Positions 1 through 5,986 of a stretch of 5,986 nt of DNA are shown here, piece by piece. Below the pieces are notes generated by a model that did no database searches, was not told the origin of the DNA, and saw only the letters and a program-made list of their open reading frames with translations. The stretch lies in contig JAFGOG010000342.1 of assembly GCA_016926595.1 (NCBI GenBank), positions 1-5,986 of the forward strand, given 5' to 3'. The DNA is from Anaerolineae bacterium. Lineage in GTDB: Bacteria > Chloroflexota > Anaerolineae > JAAYZQ01. Position 1 is the first letter of the stretch. Each line of letters opens with the position of its first letter. A program made the translations under genes and the position numbers.

Positions 1-2
1 CG

Positions 3-1922
3 CCGGCCTTTTTCCTGTTTGCTTTTTACTACCTCATGACCGAGCAGTGGGGCGGGTTCGCCCTGTTCGCTGTGCTGACGATGAGCTGCAAGGAGGATGC
101 GCCCCTCCTGGTGGTGATGCTGGGGCTGTACCTGCTGGCAGCCAGCCGCGGCCGCCGGTGGCGCATCGCCCTGCCGACGATCGCCGCCGCCGTCGCCTGG
201 TTCATAGTGGCGGTGGGGGTGATCATGCCCCACTTTGATACGGCAGGCGTATCGCCCTTTGCCAACCGTTACGCCTGGTTGGGCGATGGGCCGGTCGAGA
301 TGGCGATCACCCTGCTCACCCGGCCGGGGCTGGTGGCCGAGCACGCTTTGACCGCCGAGAACCTGGCCTACGTGCGCGATTGGCTGGCGCCGGTGGCCTG
401 GCTGCCGCTCCTGGCGCCGCTGGAGCTCCTGCTGGTCGCGCCGGTGCTTGCGGTCAACCTGCTGAGTACCGACGGCTTTATGCACCAGTTGGAGGGGTTT
501 CACTACGGAGCGTTGTTGGCGCCGATCGCCGTCGTCGCGGCGGCCCATGGCGCCGCGTGGCTGATCCGCCGCCTGCCCCGTTTCCGGCCCCTGCCGGCGT
601 TGATCGTCGTCGTGATCCTGGCCGCGACGCTGGTGTATCACGTCGACCACGGTTATACTCCGCTGGCGGCTGGGTGGCGCCTGGAGTGGCCGGAGGTGTC
701 CGCCCACGACCGGCTGGGCCAGGCCATGGCCCGGCGGGTGCCGGCCTCCGCCTGGGCAGCGGCGCTGCCCTACCTCAACCCCCACGTCAGCCAACGGCAG
801 GGATTGACGATGATCGAGCGGATCGAAAATGGGCTGCCCGCTCCCCTGCACGACGCCGGGTATGTGTGGCTGGACGTGACCAACGGCTGGCCGCTGCACC
901 CGAACGATCTCAAGGCCGGGGTCGAAAACCTGCTGGCCGGCGACTATGGGCTGGCCGAAGCGGCCGATGGCTACCTGCTGCTGCAGCGCGGCGCTCCTGC
1001 CAAGACCCTGCCTGACACTTTTTTCGATTTCGCCCGCACCAGCGATCCGCGGCCACAATATCCGCTGCGCCTCCAGTTCCTGCTGGACGGGCAGCCGGCG
1101 ATCGAATGCCTGGGCTTTGACCTGGGCTGGCAGAAGGACGGCGTGCAGGCGACCTTTTACTGGCGCGCGCTGCGCCCTCTGCCCTTGGGCCTGCAGCTCT
1201 ATCCCTTCTATTTCGACGACGCAACGGGCCGGATCCTGGAAGACACGACGCTGCGACCGCTGATAGCCACGGCCTGGTACCCGCCGGAGAATTGGGAGCC
1301 CGGAGAGGCGATCAAAACCAGCATGTTCGCCTGGCCGGTCGGCCCCGATTTCGGCGTGGGGTTGGGCGCGGTGGAAGGTGAGGACTGGCGGGCTGTGGGC
1401 CGGCGGCTGCCGATCCGCGTCGAGTCGGCCGAGCTGGTGGTCCGGCTATTCGACGGTGACACCTGGGCGCGCCTGATCGGGGTCGAGGACCGCCAGCCGG
1501 TCGAGGAGCGGCGGGTTTTTGACCCACCTTCGCCCCAGAACCCACTGGTTGCAGACCTGGGTCCGATCCGGTTGCTGGGCTTTGACCTGACCGAGCAGCG
1601 GTCAGCAGCCCAAGTCACGCTGTACTGGCAGGCCGACGAGCGTGTGGAGACCGGCTACACGGCCTTTGTCCAGCTCCTAGACGGGCAGGGCCAGGTACAG
1701 GCCCAGGTCGACGCCGTGCCGTGGGGCGGGTCGTACCCCACCTTTTGGTGGCTGGCCGGCGAAGTGGTGGCCGATCCACTCAGCTTGGAGCTGCCGGCTG
1801 ATCTGCCGCGCGGCGAGTTCTGCCGCCTCATCGCCGGGCTGTACGATCCGGCCACAGGGGATCGGCTGCTGGTGGCGGAGACAGGGCTTGATTATGTGGA
1901 GCTGACCAGGCTGCGGCCGTAG
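3..1922 (+). CDS. DUF2079-family polytopic membrane protein with two C-terminal beta-sandwich modules (5' partial)
   Basis: The frame is open from base 3 to the TAG at 1920-1922. The first ATG, at 36, lies inside a hydrophobic segment (AFFLFAFYYLM precedes and includes it), so it is internal and the true N-terminus is outside the window. Numbering from that Met, the motif CKEDAPLLVVMLGLYLL (18-34) and the segment PLLAPLELLLVAPVLAVNLL (124-143), followed by HYGALLAPIAVVAAAHG (156-172), are typical of DUF2079, a GT-C-like family of predicted membrane proteins with no established reaction. Membrane helices are visible near 7-33, 43-64, 117-143, 156-177 and 185-201. From about 225 the protein is soluble and probably extracytoplasmic. 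Two related modules follow: 356-490 (starting ECLGFDL, then ATFYWRAL) and 511-613 (starting RLLGFDL, then VTLYWQA, and GLYDPATGDRLLV). Such modules recur at the ends of Chloroflexota GT39-like and DUF2079 proteins. A role in envelope glycosylation is inferred. Family assignment is fairly sure; substrate is unknown. Confidence 0.9.
   Translation, partial: PAFFLFAFYYLMTEQWGGFALFAVLTMSCKEDAPLLVVMLGLYLLAASRGRRWRIALPTIAAAVAWFIVAVGVIMPHFDTAGVSPFANRYAWLGDGPVEMAITLLTRPGLVAEHALTAENLAYVRDWLAPVAWLPLLAPLELLLVAPVLAVNLLSTDGFMHQLEGFHYGALLAPIAVVAAAHGAAWLIRRLPRFRPLPALIVVVILAATLVYHVDHGYTPLAAGWRLEWPEVSAHDRLGQAMARRVPASAWAAALPYLNPHVSQRQGLTMIERIENGLPAPLHDAGYVWLDVTNGWPLHPNDLKAGVENLLAGDYGLAEAADGYLLLQRGAPAKTLPDTFFDFARTSDPRPQYPLRLQFLLDGQPAIECLGFDLGWQKDGVQATFYWRALRPLPLGLQLYPFYFDDATGRILEDTTLRPLIATAWYPPENWEPGEAIKTSMFAWPVGPDFGVGLGAVEGEDWRAVGRRLPIRVESAELVVRLFDGDTWARLIGVEDRQPVEERRVFDPPSPQNPLVADLGPIRLLGFDLTEQRSAAQVTLYWQADERVETGYTAFVQLLDGQGQVQAQVDAVPWGGSYPTFWWLAGEVVADPLSLELPADLPRGEFCRLIAGLYDPATGDRLLVAETGLDYVELTRLRP
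1101..1505 (+). other. Beta-sandwich module, copy 1, in the DUF2079 protein
   Basis: Residues 356-490, counted from the Met at 36, begin ECLGFDLGW and continue with ATFYWRALRPLPLGLQLYPF. The paired start motif (LGFDL) and the YWRA strand match copy 2 downstream. This copy is the more divergent: the 'GLYDPATG' end strand of copy 2 appears here only as a weak VVRLFDGDTW-like strand. The role is unknown; glycan or protein binding on the outer face of the membrane is an inference. Confidence 0.6.
1566..1874 (+). other. Beta-sandwich module, copy 2, in the DUF2079 protein
   Basis: Residues 511-613, counted from the Met at 36, show LLGFDL, VTLYWQA, YTAFVQLLDGQGQ, a GGSYPTFWWLAGEVV turn, LPADLPRGEF and GLYDPATGDRLLV. 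This order of strands is the canonical form of a module common at the C-termini of large Chloroflexota membrane glycosyltransferase-like proteins. It ends only about 15 residues before the stop, so the protein finishes with the module and no anchor follows it. Confidence 0.7.
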
Positions 1923-1949
1923 GAATCCGCTGCGGCCTTGTCCCCCGGC

Positions 1950-1979
1950 TTGGCCGAATCGCCCATTCTAGTGTATAAT
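1950..1979 (+). promoter_or_regulatory. Predicted sigma-70-type promoter of the lipoprotein-glycosyltransferase unit
   Basis: A perfect -10 hexamer TATAAT lies at 1974-1979. An acceptable -35, TTGGCC (4 of 6 matches to TTGACA), lies at 1950-1955 with an 18-bp spacer. This sits in an AT-richer patch in the short intergenic region of an otherwise GC-rich window. Transcription would start near 1986, giving a leader of about 45 nt before the ATG at 2030. This suggests the lipoprotein gene does not depend only on read-through from the gene before it. Confidence 0.65.
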
Positions 1980-1995
1980 CGACCTACAATGATGA

Positions 1996-2022
1996 TCTCT
2001 CGCAGGCCGGCTTGGCGAGAGG
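1996..2022 (+). promoter_or_regulatory. Leader hairpin covering the ribosome binding site
   Basis: CTCTCGC (1997-2003) is perfectly complementary to GCGAGAG (2015-2021), and a possible U-G pair (1996 with 2022) extends the stem to 8 pairs. The 11-nt loop is 2004-2014. The 3' arm contains the Shine-Dalgarno-like GAGAGG (2017-2022), so the folded leader would partly hide it, leaving only the AAGGA just downstream single-stranded. It may damp or control translation initiation. No U-tract follows, so it is not a terminator. Confidence 0.45.
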
Positions 2023-2026
2023 AAGG
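2017..2026 (+). promoter_or_regulatory. Ribosome binding site for the lipoprotein gene
   Basis: The purine run GAGAGGAAGG lies just before the ATG at 2030; the core GAGAGG (2017-2022) is 7 nt from it. This decides the start: the in-frame TTG at 2012 lies upstream of this site, inside the hairpin loop, and has no comparable purine run at the right distance. The ATG at 2036 remains possible and would shorten the signal peptide by two residues. Confidence 0.65.
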
Positions 2027-2029
2027 AAC

Positions 2030-4324
2030 ATGGCGATGAGACCATCCAGAGCGATAACGGCATCCCTTTTGCTTATAGTGCTGCTGCTTGGCTGTAGTCC
2101 CACGGCTGCTCCTCCCCAGAAGACACCCAGCCCGGTCGCCACCTCGTCCTTGCCAGCCACAGCAACCCGGCTTGTGCCACCAACTGCTGAGCCGGCCACA
2201 CCCACGCCGGAGGCCGGTCCTTTGAACCTGGCCGCCGCCGAAAAGGGCGGGCGCGTCGTGTCGGTCTCTGACGAGCTCGACGACTGGCCAGCCAGCAACC
2301 TGATCGATGGCTACAAGCTCGACGAGGGGGAATGGTGGACAGACGAACCGCCAGAGTTTCCGCAGACGGTCGTCTTGGAATTGGCAGGCGGCCAGGCGAG
2401 GACGATCGAGCGCGTCGTCCTGAATCCCTGGACGTCCGAATGGCGCTATAGCTGGGTCAAGGATTTCGACATCTATGTCTCGCCGGCCAGCCCGGACCCG
2501 GACGAAATGGGCTACGTTGGCTCATTCCACCTGGAGCATGCGGGCATTGACCAGACTTTCACCTTCGACCCGGTGCAGGCCCGCTACGTGGCCCTGGTGA
2601 TCACGTCCCACTATGGCGGTTCCGCGGGGATTACCTTGAACGAGTTCGAGGTCTATGAAGCGCCGCCCGGCGCGGTCCCGGTCGAGCCGATCTATGCCAG
2701 CAAGGCTACGAACCTGGTAGCGGCCAGCAACGGCGGGCGGATCGTGGATTATTCCAGCCAGGATTCGCTGGGGAACTGGCCGCCCGACAACCTGATCGAC
2801 GGCCGGAAGGACACCGCCACCGGCTGGAGCTCGGACAACGTCGAGGGTCTCCAGTACGTCATATTTGCCTTCCCAGGGGACCAGCTCTACACCGTCAGCC
2901 AGGTGGTGCTAAACCCCTATTCGGACCGCTACGAGGAGGATTGGATCCAGGACTTTGAGCTGTGGGGCTCTGACACGTCGCCGGACCTGGATGCCATGTC
3001 GTCGCTGGGCGAATTCTACCTTGAGCAGGTGGGCGAAGATCAGACCTTTATCTTTGAGGCGACGGAGCTGCGCTATATCGCCCTGGTGCCTGTGTCAAAT
3101 TATGGCGGGACTGAGTTCGCCCTCAACGAGCTCGAAGTGTACGAGGCCGGCGCCGCCATCAAGCACGAGCCCAAAAAGGGAGGCACCGGAACCGAGAGAA
3201 AGAACGCGGCTTCTCTGGTGGTAACGCCTGCCGCCAAAGGGGCGACCCGCCCGCCCGAGTCCCCGCCGGAGGCCTCTGGCCAGCTCATCGATTACTCGCC
3301 AAAGAAGATGGCCAGCAGCGCCTCGCCGGTAGACAATATCGAATACGAGATCGAGCAGTTTGACCTGGTGCCGGTCATCTACCACCTGTACGGCGCCTAC
3401 TTGAACAACCTGGTGGTGACAACGCTGACGAACCGCAACGACCAGTCTGCCAGGCTGCGGGTGGAAACAGCTATCCCCAACTATACCGAGACGGCGGTCG
3501 ACACCCTGACCCTGGCGCCGGGCGAAACGGTCGAGGTCGCCCAGAATCCGCCTCTCATCCCGGCTGCCCTGGACCTGCTGCACAACCAGAAGAACGTGGA
3601 GGTACACGTCCGGGTCGATTATCTCAAAGAGGGGGAACAGCGGCTTGTCTACGAGGGGACCGCCCCGCTGACGATCTACTCGCGCGGTGATTTTCCGTGG
3701 AATATCCCCGGCTATTACAACGGAACGGTCTTTTTGGCTACCCTGGTGATGCCCAACGATCCGGCCCTCGACGAGCTGATGCGCGCCGCGGCCGACTATA
3801 TCCCCGGCGAGATCGTCACCCTGGGCTATGACGACGAGCTGGACAGCGATCACAGCGTGTGGGAGCGGATGAAGGCGATCTATGAGGCTGTGTCCGACTA
3901 TTACGACGTGATCTATGTGGCGGTGGGCACCGATTTTGTGCCCAGGGAAAGGGAGGACCAGGGGTTCACTTTGCAGCGGCTCAAGCTGCCCTACGAGGTG
4001 TTGGAGACGCGCAGCGGCATGTGCGTAGAGATGTCGACGTTGTTCGCCTCTGCTTTTGAAAAGATCGGGCTGCGCCCGATCCTGATCACGGTGCCCGGTC
4101 ATGTCTATGTCGCCGTCCCGATCTCGTGGGACAGCAACATCTATTACTTTCTGGAAGGCACGATGGTTGGGCGGGCGTCGTTCGAAGAGGCGGTCCAGAT
4201 CGGCTCCGATGAGTTCATGGACGAGGCCAAGCCGTACATCGAAGAGGACCGGCTGGATGACTATTACTGGCTGGACGTGAGCGAAGCCCGGCAGGAAGGG
4301 ATCTGGCCCATTCCGTGGCGATGA
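2030..4324 (+). CDS. Lipoprotein with two discoidin-like domains and a C-terminal transglutaminase-like cysteine domain
   Basis: The product is 764 residues from the ATG at 2030. Residues 1-21 are a lipoprotein signal: Arg4 and Arg7, a Leu-rich core, then the lipobox LLGC with Cys22 as the lipidated residue. A Pro/Thr/Ala-rich linker runs to about 64. Two homologous beta-sandwich domains follow, at about 65-211 and 228-372, each with a 'D(W/N)WP..NLIDG' start and an EVYEA end. They resemble F5/8 type C (discoidin, galactose-binding-like) domains. After a charged linker (373-415) comes a beta-rich region to about 555. The last part, about 563-735, looks transglutaminase-like: SGMC with Cys665, PGH with His691, and LEGT with Glu709 form a Cys/His/acid triad in the right order and spacing. 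The protein would sit on the outer face of the membrane, binding glycan or a surface partner while carrying a thiol protease or transferase. The stop overlaps the next start. Activity and substrate are inferred; the domain assignments for the discoidin and triad parts are fairly sure. Confidence 0.93.
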   Translation: MAMRPSRAITASLLLIVLLLGCSPTAAPPQKTPSPVATSSLPATATRLVPPTAEPATPTPEAGPLNLAAAEKGGRVVSVSDELDDWPASNLIDGYKLDEGEWWTDEPPEFPQTVVLELAGGQARTIERVVLNPWTSEWRYSWVKDFDIYVSPASPDPDEMGYVGSFHLEHAGIDQTFTFDPVQARYVALVITSHYGGSAGITLNEFEVYEAPPGAVPVEPIYASKATNLVAASNGGRIVDYSSQDSLGNWPPDNLIDGRKDTATGWSSDNVEGLQYVIFAFPGDQLYTVSQVVLNPYSDRYEEDWIQDFELWGSDTSPDLDAMSSLGEFYLEQVGEDQTFIFEATELRYIALVPVSNYGGTEFALNELEVYEAGAAIKHEPKKGGTGTERKNAASLVVTPAAKGATRPPESPPEASGQLIDYSPKKMASSASPVDNIEYEIEQFDLVPVIYHLYGAYLNNLVVTTLTNRNDQSARLRVETAIPNYTETAVDTLTLAPGETVEVAQNPPLIPAALDLLHNQKNVEVHVRVDYLKEGEQRLVYEGTAPLTIYSRGDFPWNIPGYYNGTVFLATLVMPNDPALDELMRAAADYIPGEIVTLGYDDELDSDHSVWERMKAIYEAVSDYYDVIYVAVGTDFVPREREDQGFTLQRLKLPYEVLETRSGMCVEMSTLFASAFEKIGLRPILITVPGHVYVAVPISWDSNIYYFLEGTMVGRASFEEAVQIGSDEFMDEAKPYIEEDRLDDYYWLDVSEARQEGIWPIPWR
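2222..2662 (+). other. Discoidin-like (F5/8 type C) domain 1
   Basis: Residues about 65-211 of the lipoprotein. Visible signatures are GGRVVSVSDELDDWPASNLI near the start, a VVLNPW strand, VKDFDIYVS, QTFTFDPVQARYVALVI and the closing LNEFEVYEA. This strand order is typical of galactose-binding-like folds that bind sugars or envelope surfaces in secreted bacterial proteins. The ligand is not predictable here. Confidence 0.7.
2711..3145 (+). other. Discoidin-like (F5/8 type C) domain 2, tandem copy
   Basis: Residues about 228-372 of the lipoprotein. It repeats the layout of domain 1: GGRIVDYSSQ, NWPPDNLIDGRKDTATGWSS, VVLNPYSDRY, IQDFELWGS, QTFIFEATELRYIALVPVS and LNELEVYEA. Over the last 50 residues the two copies share roughly half their positions by eye, so they arose by internal duplication. 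The 'DGRKDTATGWSS' stretch is closer to the classic discoidin consensus than copy 1. Confidence 0.72.
3716..4234 (+). other. Transglutaminase-like cysteine domain
   Basis: Residues about 563-735 of the lipoprotein. The region opens with FLATLVMPNDPALDELM and a helix ending IYEAVSDYYDVIYV, as in the pre-core of transglutaminase-like domains. The core has LPYEVLETRSGMCVEMSTLF (Cys665 at 4022-4024), then GLRPILITVPGHVYVAVP (His691 at 4100-4102), then YYFLEGTMVG (Glu709 at 4154-4156). Glu takes the place of the more usual third-residue Asp. The intact triad argues for an active enzyme, either peptidase or acyl transferase. Confidence 0.72.
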
Positions 4325-5986
4325 ACGCGATCAGAGCGCGACTGCAACAACACCGCGAGTTTGTCCTGGTGCTGATCCTGGCCATGGCCCTGCGGGCCAT
4401 GGCCGTACTGGTCTTTCGTCCCGGTGGTTACCTGGGCGAGATGTCCGATTTCAGCTTCTACCGGCTGCTGCTCGGCATGACCAACCAGGGTTACTATCCC
4501 CTCGTCCATTTTTGGACCGAGTACCCGCCCGTCTTTCCGTGGCTGATGTTGGGCCTGTACCGGCTGAGCCTGCTGATCCCGCCCTGGGTGGGGCCGGGAA
4601 CCTGGTTCTATCTGCTGCTCAGCATGGCGCTGGTCGCCGTCGAGGCGGGGAACCTGATCGTCCTGTACGCCATCGGCCGGCGCTTGTTTGGAAATGACGG
4701 AAGGGCTGGGCTTTCCCCCTCACCTGACCTCTCCCCCAAGGGAGAGGAGATGGCGGTGCGGGTGTGCTGGATCTATACCGCGTTGTTGATCCCGATCCTG
4801 ACCGTATTCGGCTGGTTCGACGGGCTGGCGCTGCTGTTCCTGCTCCTGGCGGTGCTGTTCACCCTGGACCGGCGGCCGATCGTCGCCGGCGCCGCTGCCG
4901 GGGTGGGGTTTATGACCAAGCTGACGCCGATCGCCGCCCTGCCGGCGGCTTTTCTCCACCTGAGCCGGCTGTCGCAGCGGGCCAGGCTGCTGATCGCCGC
5001 GGCGCTGGTTGTGCTGCTGATCGCGGCGCCTTTCCTGGCCACCGGGCCCGATTACCTGTTGCAGTCGCTCAAGAGCTCGACCATCCGCTCCACATGGGAG
5101 ACGGCGTGGGCGTTGATCGACGGCTACTACTCTTACGGCGTGGCCGGAGGGGTGGACCGCTTTGACCCGCAGATGGCGGGCGCGGCGCAGCACCCCACCC
5201 GGCTGCCGTGGCTGGCCATCACTATTGCTTTCTGCCTTTTCTACCTATACCTCTTTACCCGGCGAGTCGACTGGCGCGACGGGCGGCGGGTGGTGGCCTT
5301 TGCGGCGCTGACGCAGAACCTGCTGACCCTGTATTCCAAGGGATACAGTCCCCAGTTCCTGGTCATGCTCCTGCCGTTCGTGCTGCTGCTGATCCGCGGC
5401 TGGCGCGGGGTCGCCTATGTCCTGCTGCTCAGCGCCGTCAACCTGGTCGAGTATCCGATCTATTTCGTGGTGCTGCCCGACCAGCACTGGCTGCTGACCG
5501 GCACGGTCCTGGCGCGGACGCTGATCCTGGTCATTCTGAGCGCCGAGTACGCCGCGCAGGTGTATGGCTGGCGGATCTCGGAACGGGCCTGGTCGCGCCT
5601 GGCTGTGGGGACGACGGCGCTGGTCGTCGTCCTGGGCCTGGTGGGGACCGTCGCCGGCTTTCAGGCCTATGCCCACGGGCGCTACGAGGCCAGCCCGCAC
5701 CGGCCGGCGATAGAGGCGCTCAAGGGCCAGGCCCAGGCAGGGGCGACCGTCGTCGTCGACGATCAAAACACCTACGAACAGGTATATCCCTTCCTGCACA
5801 GCCGCTTTCGCCTGGCCCAGGTCGAGACCTTTGACTATCTTCCGCCGTGGGAGCCGCGGCTGGAAGATCTGGTCGCCGGGGCCAACGGCCCGGTGTGGAT
5901 CTATGCCCCGGCCGACTCGCCTCTCCTGGTCTGGATGGCCGAAAGATACCGGCCCCTGACCACTTTGGAGCTCGACTCCCGGCGCC
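4321..5986 (+). CDS. GT-C-fold membrane glycosyltransferase-like protein (3' partial)
   Basis: The frame starts at the ATG at 4321, inside the stop of the lipoprotein gene (ATGA), and has no stop before the window ends: 555 codons are visible. The N-terminus has one helix (about 13-33), then an extracytoplasmic loop with MSDFSFY (Asp43) and FWTEYPPVFPWL (EYPP at 67-70). Such acidic-residue and 'YPP' motifs are seen in polyprenol-phosphate-sugar-dependent GT-C enzymes, including the GT87/DUF2029 group. Further family-like marks are GWFDGLALLFLLLAVLF (164-180), AGAAAGVGFMTKLTPIAALP (Lys200) and YSKGYSPQFLVMLLP (338-352). About 11 to 13 membrane helices can be counted, and a soluble C-terminal part starts near 450. 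A loop near residues 130-143 is encoded by an inserted repeat. No strong Shine-Dalgarno lies close to the start, so translation probably depends on coupling to the lipoprotein gene. The exact GT family, sugar and acceptor are not determined. Confidence 0.93.
   Translation, partial: MNAIRARLQQHREFVLVLILAMALRAMAVLVFRPGGYLGEMSDFSFYRLLLGMTNQGYYPLVHFWTEYPPVFPWLMLGLYRLSLLIPPWVGPGTWFYLLLSMALVAVEAGNLIVLYAIGRRLFGNDGRAGLSPSPDLSPKGEEMAVRVCWIYTALLIPILTVFGWFDGLALLFLLLAVLFTLDRRPIVAGAAAGVGFMTKLTPIAALPAAFLHLSRLSQRARLLIAAALVVLLIAAPFLATGPDYLLQSLKSSTIRSTWETAWALIDGYYSYGVAGGVDRFDPQMAGAAQHPTRLPWLAITIAFCLFYLYLFTRRVDWRDGRRVVAFAALTQNLLTLYSKGYSPQFLVMLLPFVLLLIRGWRGVAYVLLLSAVNLVEYPIYFVVLPDQHWLLTGTVLARTLILVILSAEYAAQVYGWRISERAWSRLAVGTTALVVVLGLVGTVAGFQAYAHGRYEASPHRPAIEALKGQAQAGATVVVDDQNTYEQVYPFLHSRFRLAQVETFDYLPPWEPRLEDLVAGANGPVWIYAPADSPLLVWMAERYRPLTTLELDSRR
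4711..4750. repeat. Palindromic interspersed repeat inserted in frame within the glycosyltransferase gene
   Basis: The core is a perfect inverted repeat: CCTCTCCC (4728-4735), loop CCAA (4736-4739), GGGAGAGG (4740-4747). It is preceded by a C-rich CCCCCTCACCTGA tail. This closely resembles a REP-like element found dispersed in many bacterial genomes, often beginning CCCTCACCC and ending in CTCCC/GGGAG arms, and often read as peptides like 'SPSPDLSPKGEE'. Here it encodes just that, at residues about 131-143, in a loop between two membrane helices and without shifting the frame. Family membership is from memory of the pattern and was not checked against a genome. Confidence 0.65.

Noticed and set aside
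380..1015. A 211-codon frame on the + strand in another phase within the DUF2079 gene
   Set aside because: It overlaps the membrane and soluble parts of the recognised protein, and its composition (Ala/Arg/Gly/Pro) shows no domain.
1933..1956. Possible terminator after the DUF2079 gene (CGGCC and GGCCG arms)
   Set aside because: The stem is only 5 bp with a 14-nt loop, no U-tract follows, and it overlaps the predicted -35 element.
2012..2014. TTG as the start of the lipoprotein gene
   Set aside because: It lies upstream of the ribosome binding site, inside the leader hairpin loop. The ATG at 2030 has proper spacing and gives a normal lipoprotein signal peptide.
3095..4102. A 335-codon open frame on the - strand opposite the lipoprotein
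   Set aside because: It is antisense to a well-supported gene with lipobox, duplicated domains and a catalytic triad. Its translation is rich in His, Arg, Gln and Val with no recognisable domain, as expected from the complement of GC-biased codons.
4728..4747. The palindrome in the glycosyltransferase gene as a terminator
   Set aside because: It lies inside an uninterrupted coding frame and no T-run follows; a REP-like repeat explains it better.
5208..5834. A 208-codon frame on the + strand in another phase
   Set aside because: Frame 1 is open without a break from 4321 to the window end and encodes membrane helices and GT-C motifs across this stretch. The other-phase product is rich in Ala, Arg, Gly and Pro, typical of a shadow frame.

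Overview
The window is about 6 kb of GC-rich DNA that is nearly all coding on the + strand. It holds three genes: a membrane protein cut off at its 5' end, a complete large lipoprotein, and a membrane glycosyltransferase-like protein that runs off the 3' end. No RNA genes, transposase genes or CRISPR arrays are visible. The style suggests a Chloroflexota bacterium (Anaerolineae or a relative), probably environmental. The clues are a DUF2079-type membrane protein ending in beta-sandwich repeats of the 'LLGFDL...VTLYWQA...GLYDPATG' kind, a lipoprotein with a Pro/Thr-rich linker, and several large GT-C-like proteins. The taxonomy is inferred from protein style, not proven.

Layout: (1) 3-1922, the C-terminal 639 residues of a DUF2079-family polytopic protein with two tandem beta-sandwich modules. 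(2) 1923-2029, a short intergenic region with a good sigma-70-type promoter (TATAAT at 1974-1979) and a leader hairpin whose 3' arm covers the ribosome binding site of the next gene. (3) 2030-4324, a 764-residue lipoprotein: lipobox, linker, two homologous discoidin-like domains, a beta-rich middle region, and a C-terminal transglutaminase-like cysteine domain with a visible Cys/His/Glu triad. (4) 4321-5986, a GT-C-fold glycosyltransferase-like membrane protein that overlaps the lipoprotein by ATGA and stays open to the window end (555 codons). It carries a 40-bp palindromic interspersed repeat in frame.

Working hypothesis: the lipoprotein and the downstream glycosyltransferase form one transcription unit and are translationally coupled. 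Together with the upstream membrane protein they probably act at the cell envelope. The membrane proteins would handle lipid-linked sugars, and the lipoprotein would bind surface glycan through its discoidin-like domains while presenting a papain-like thiol enzyme. The substrates cannot be read from the sequence. The most unusual points are the lipoprotein domain combination, the repeat that became protein-coding, and the hairpin over the lipoprotein ribosome binding site.
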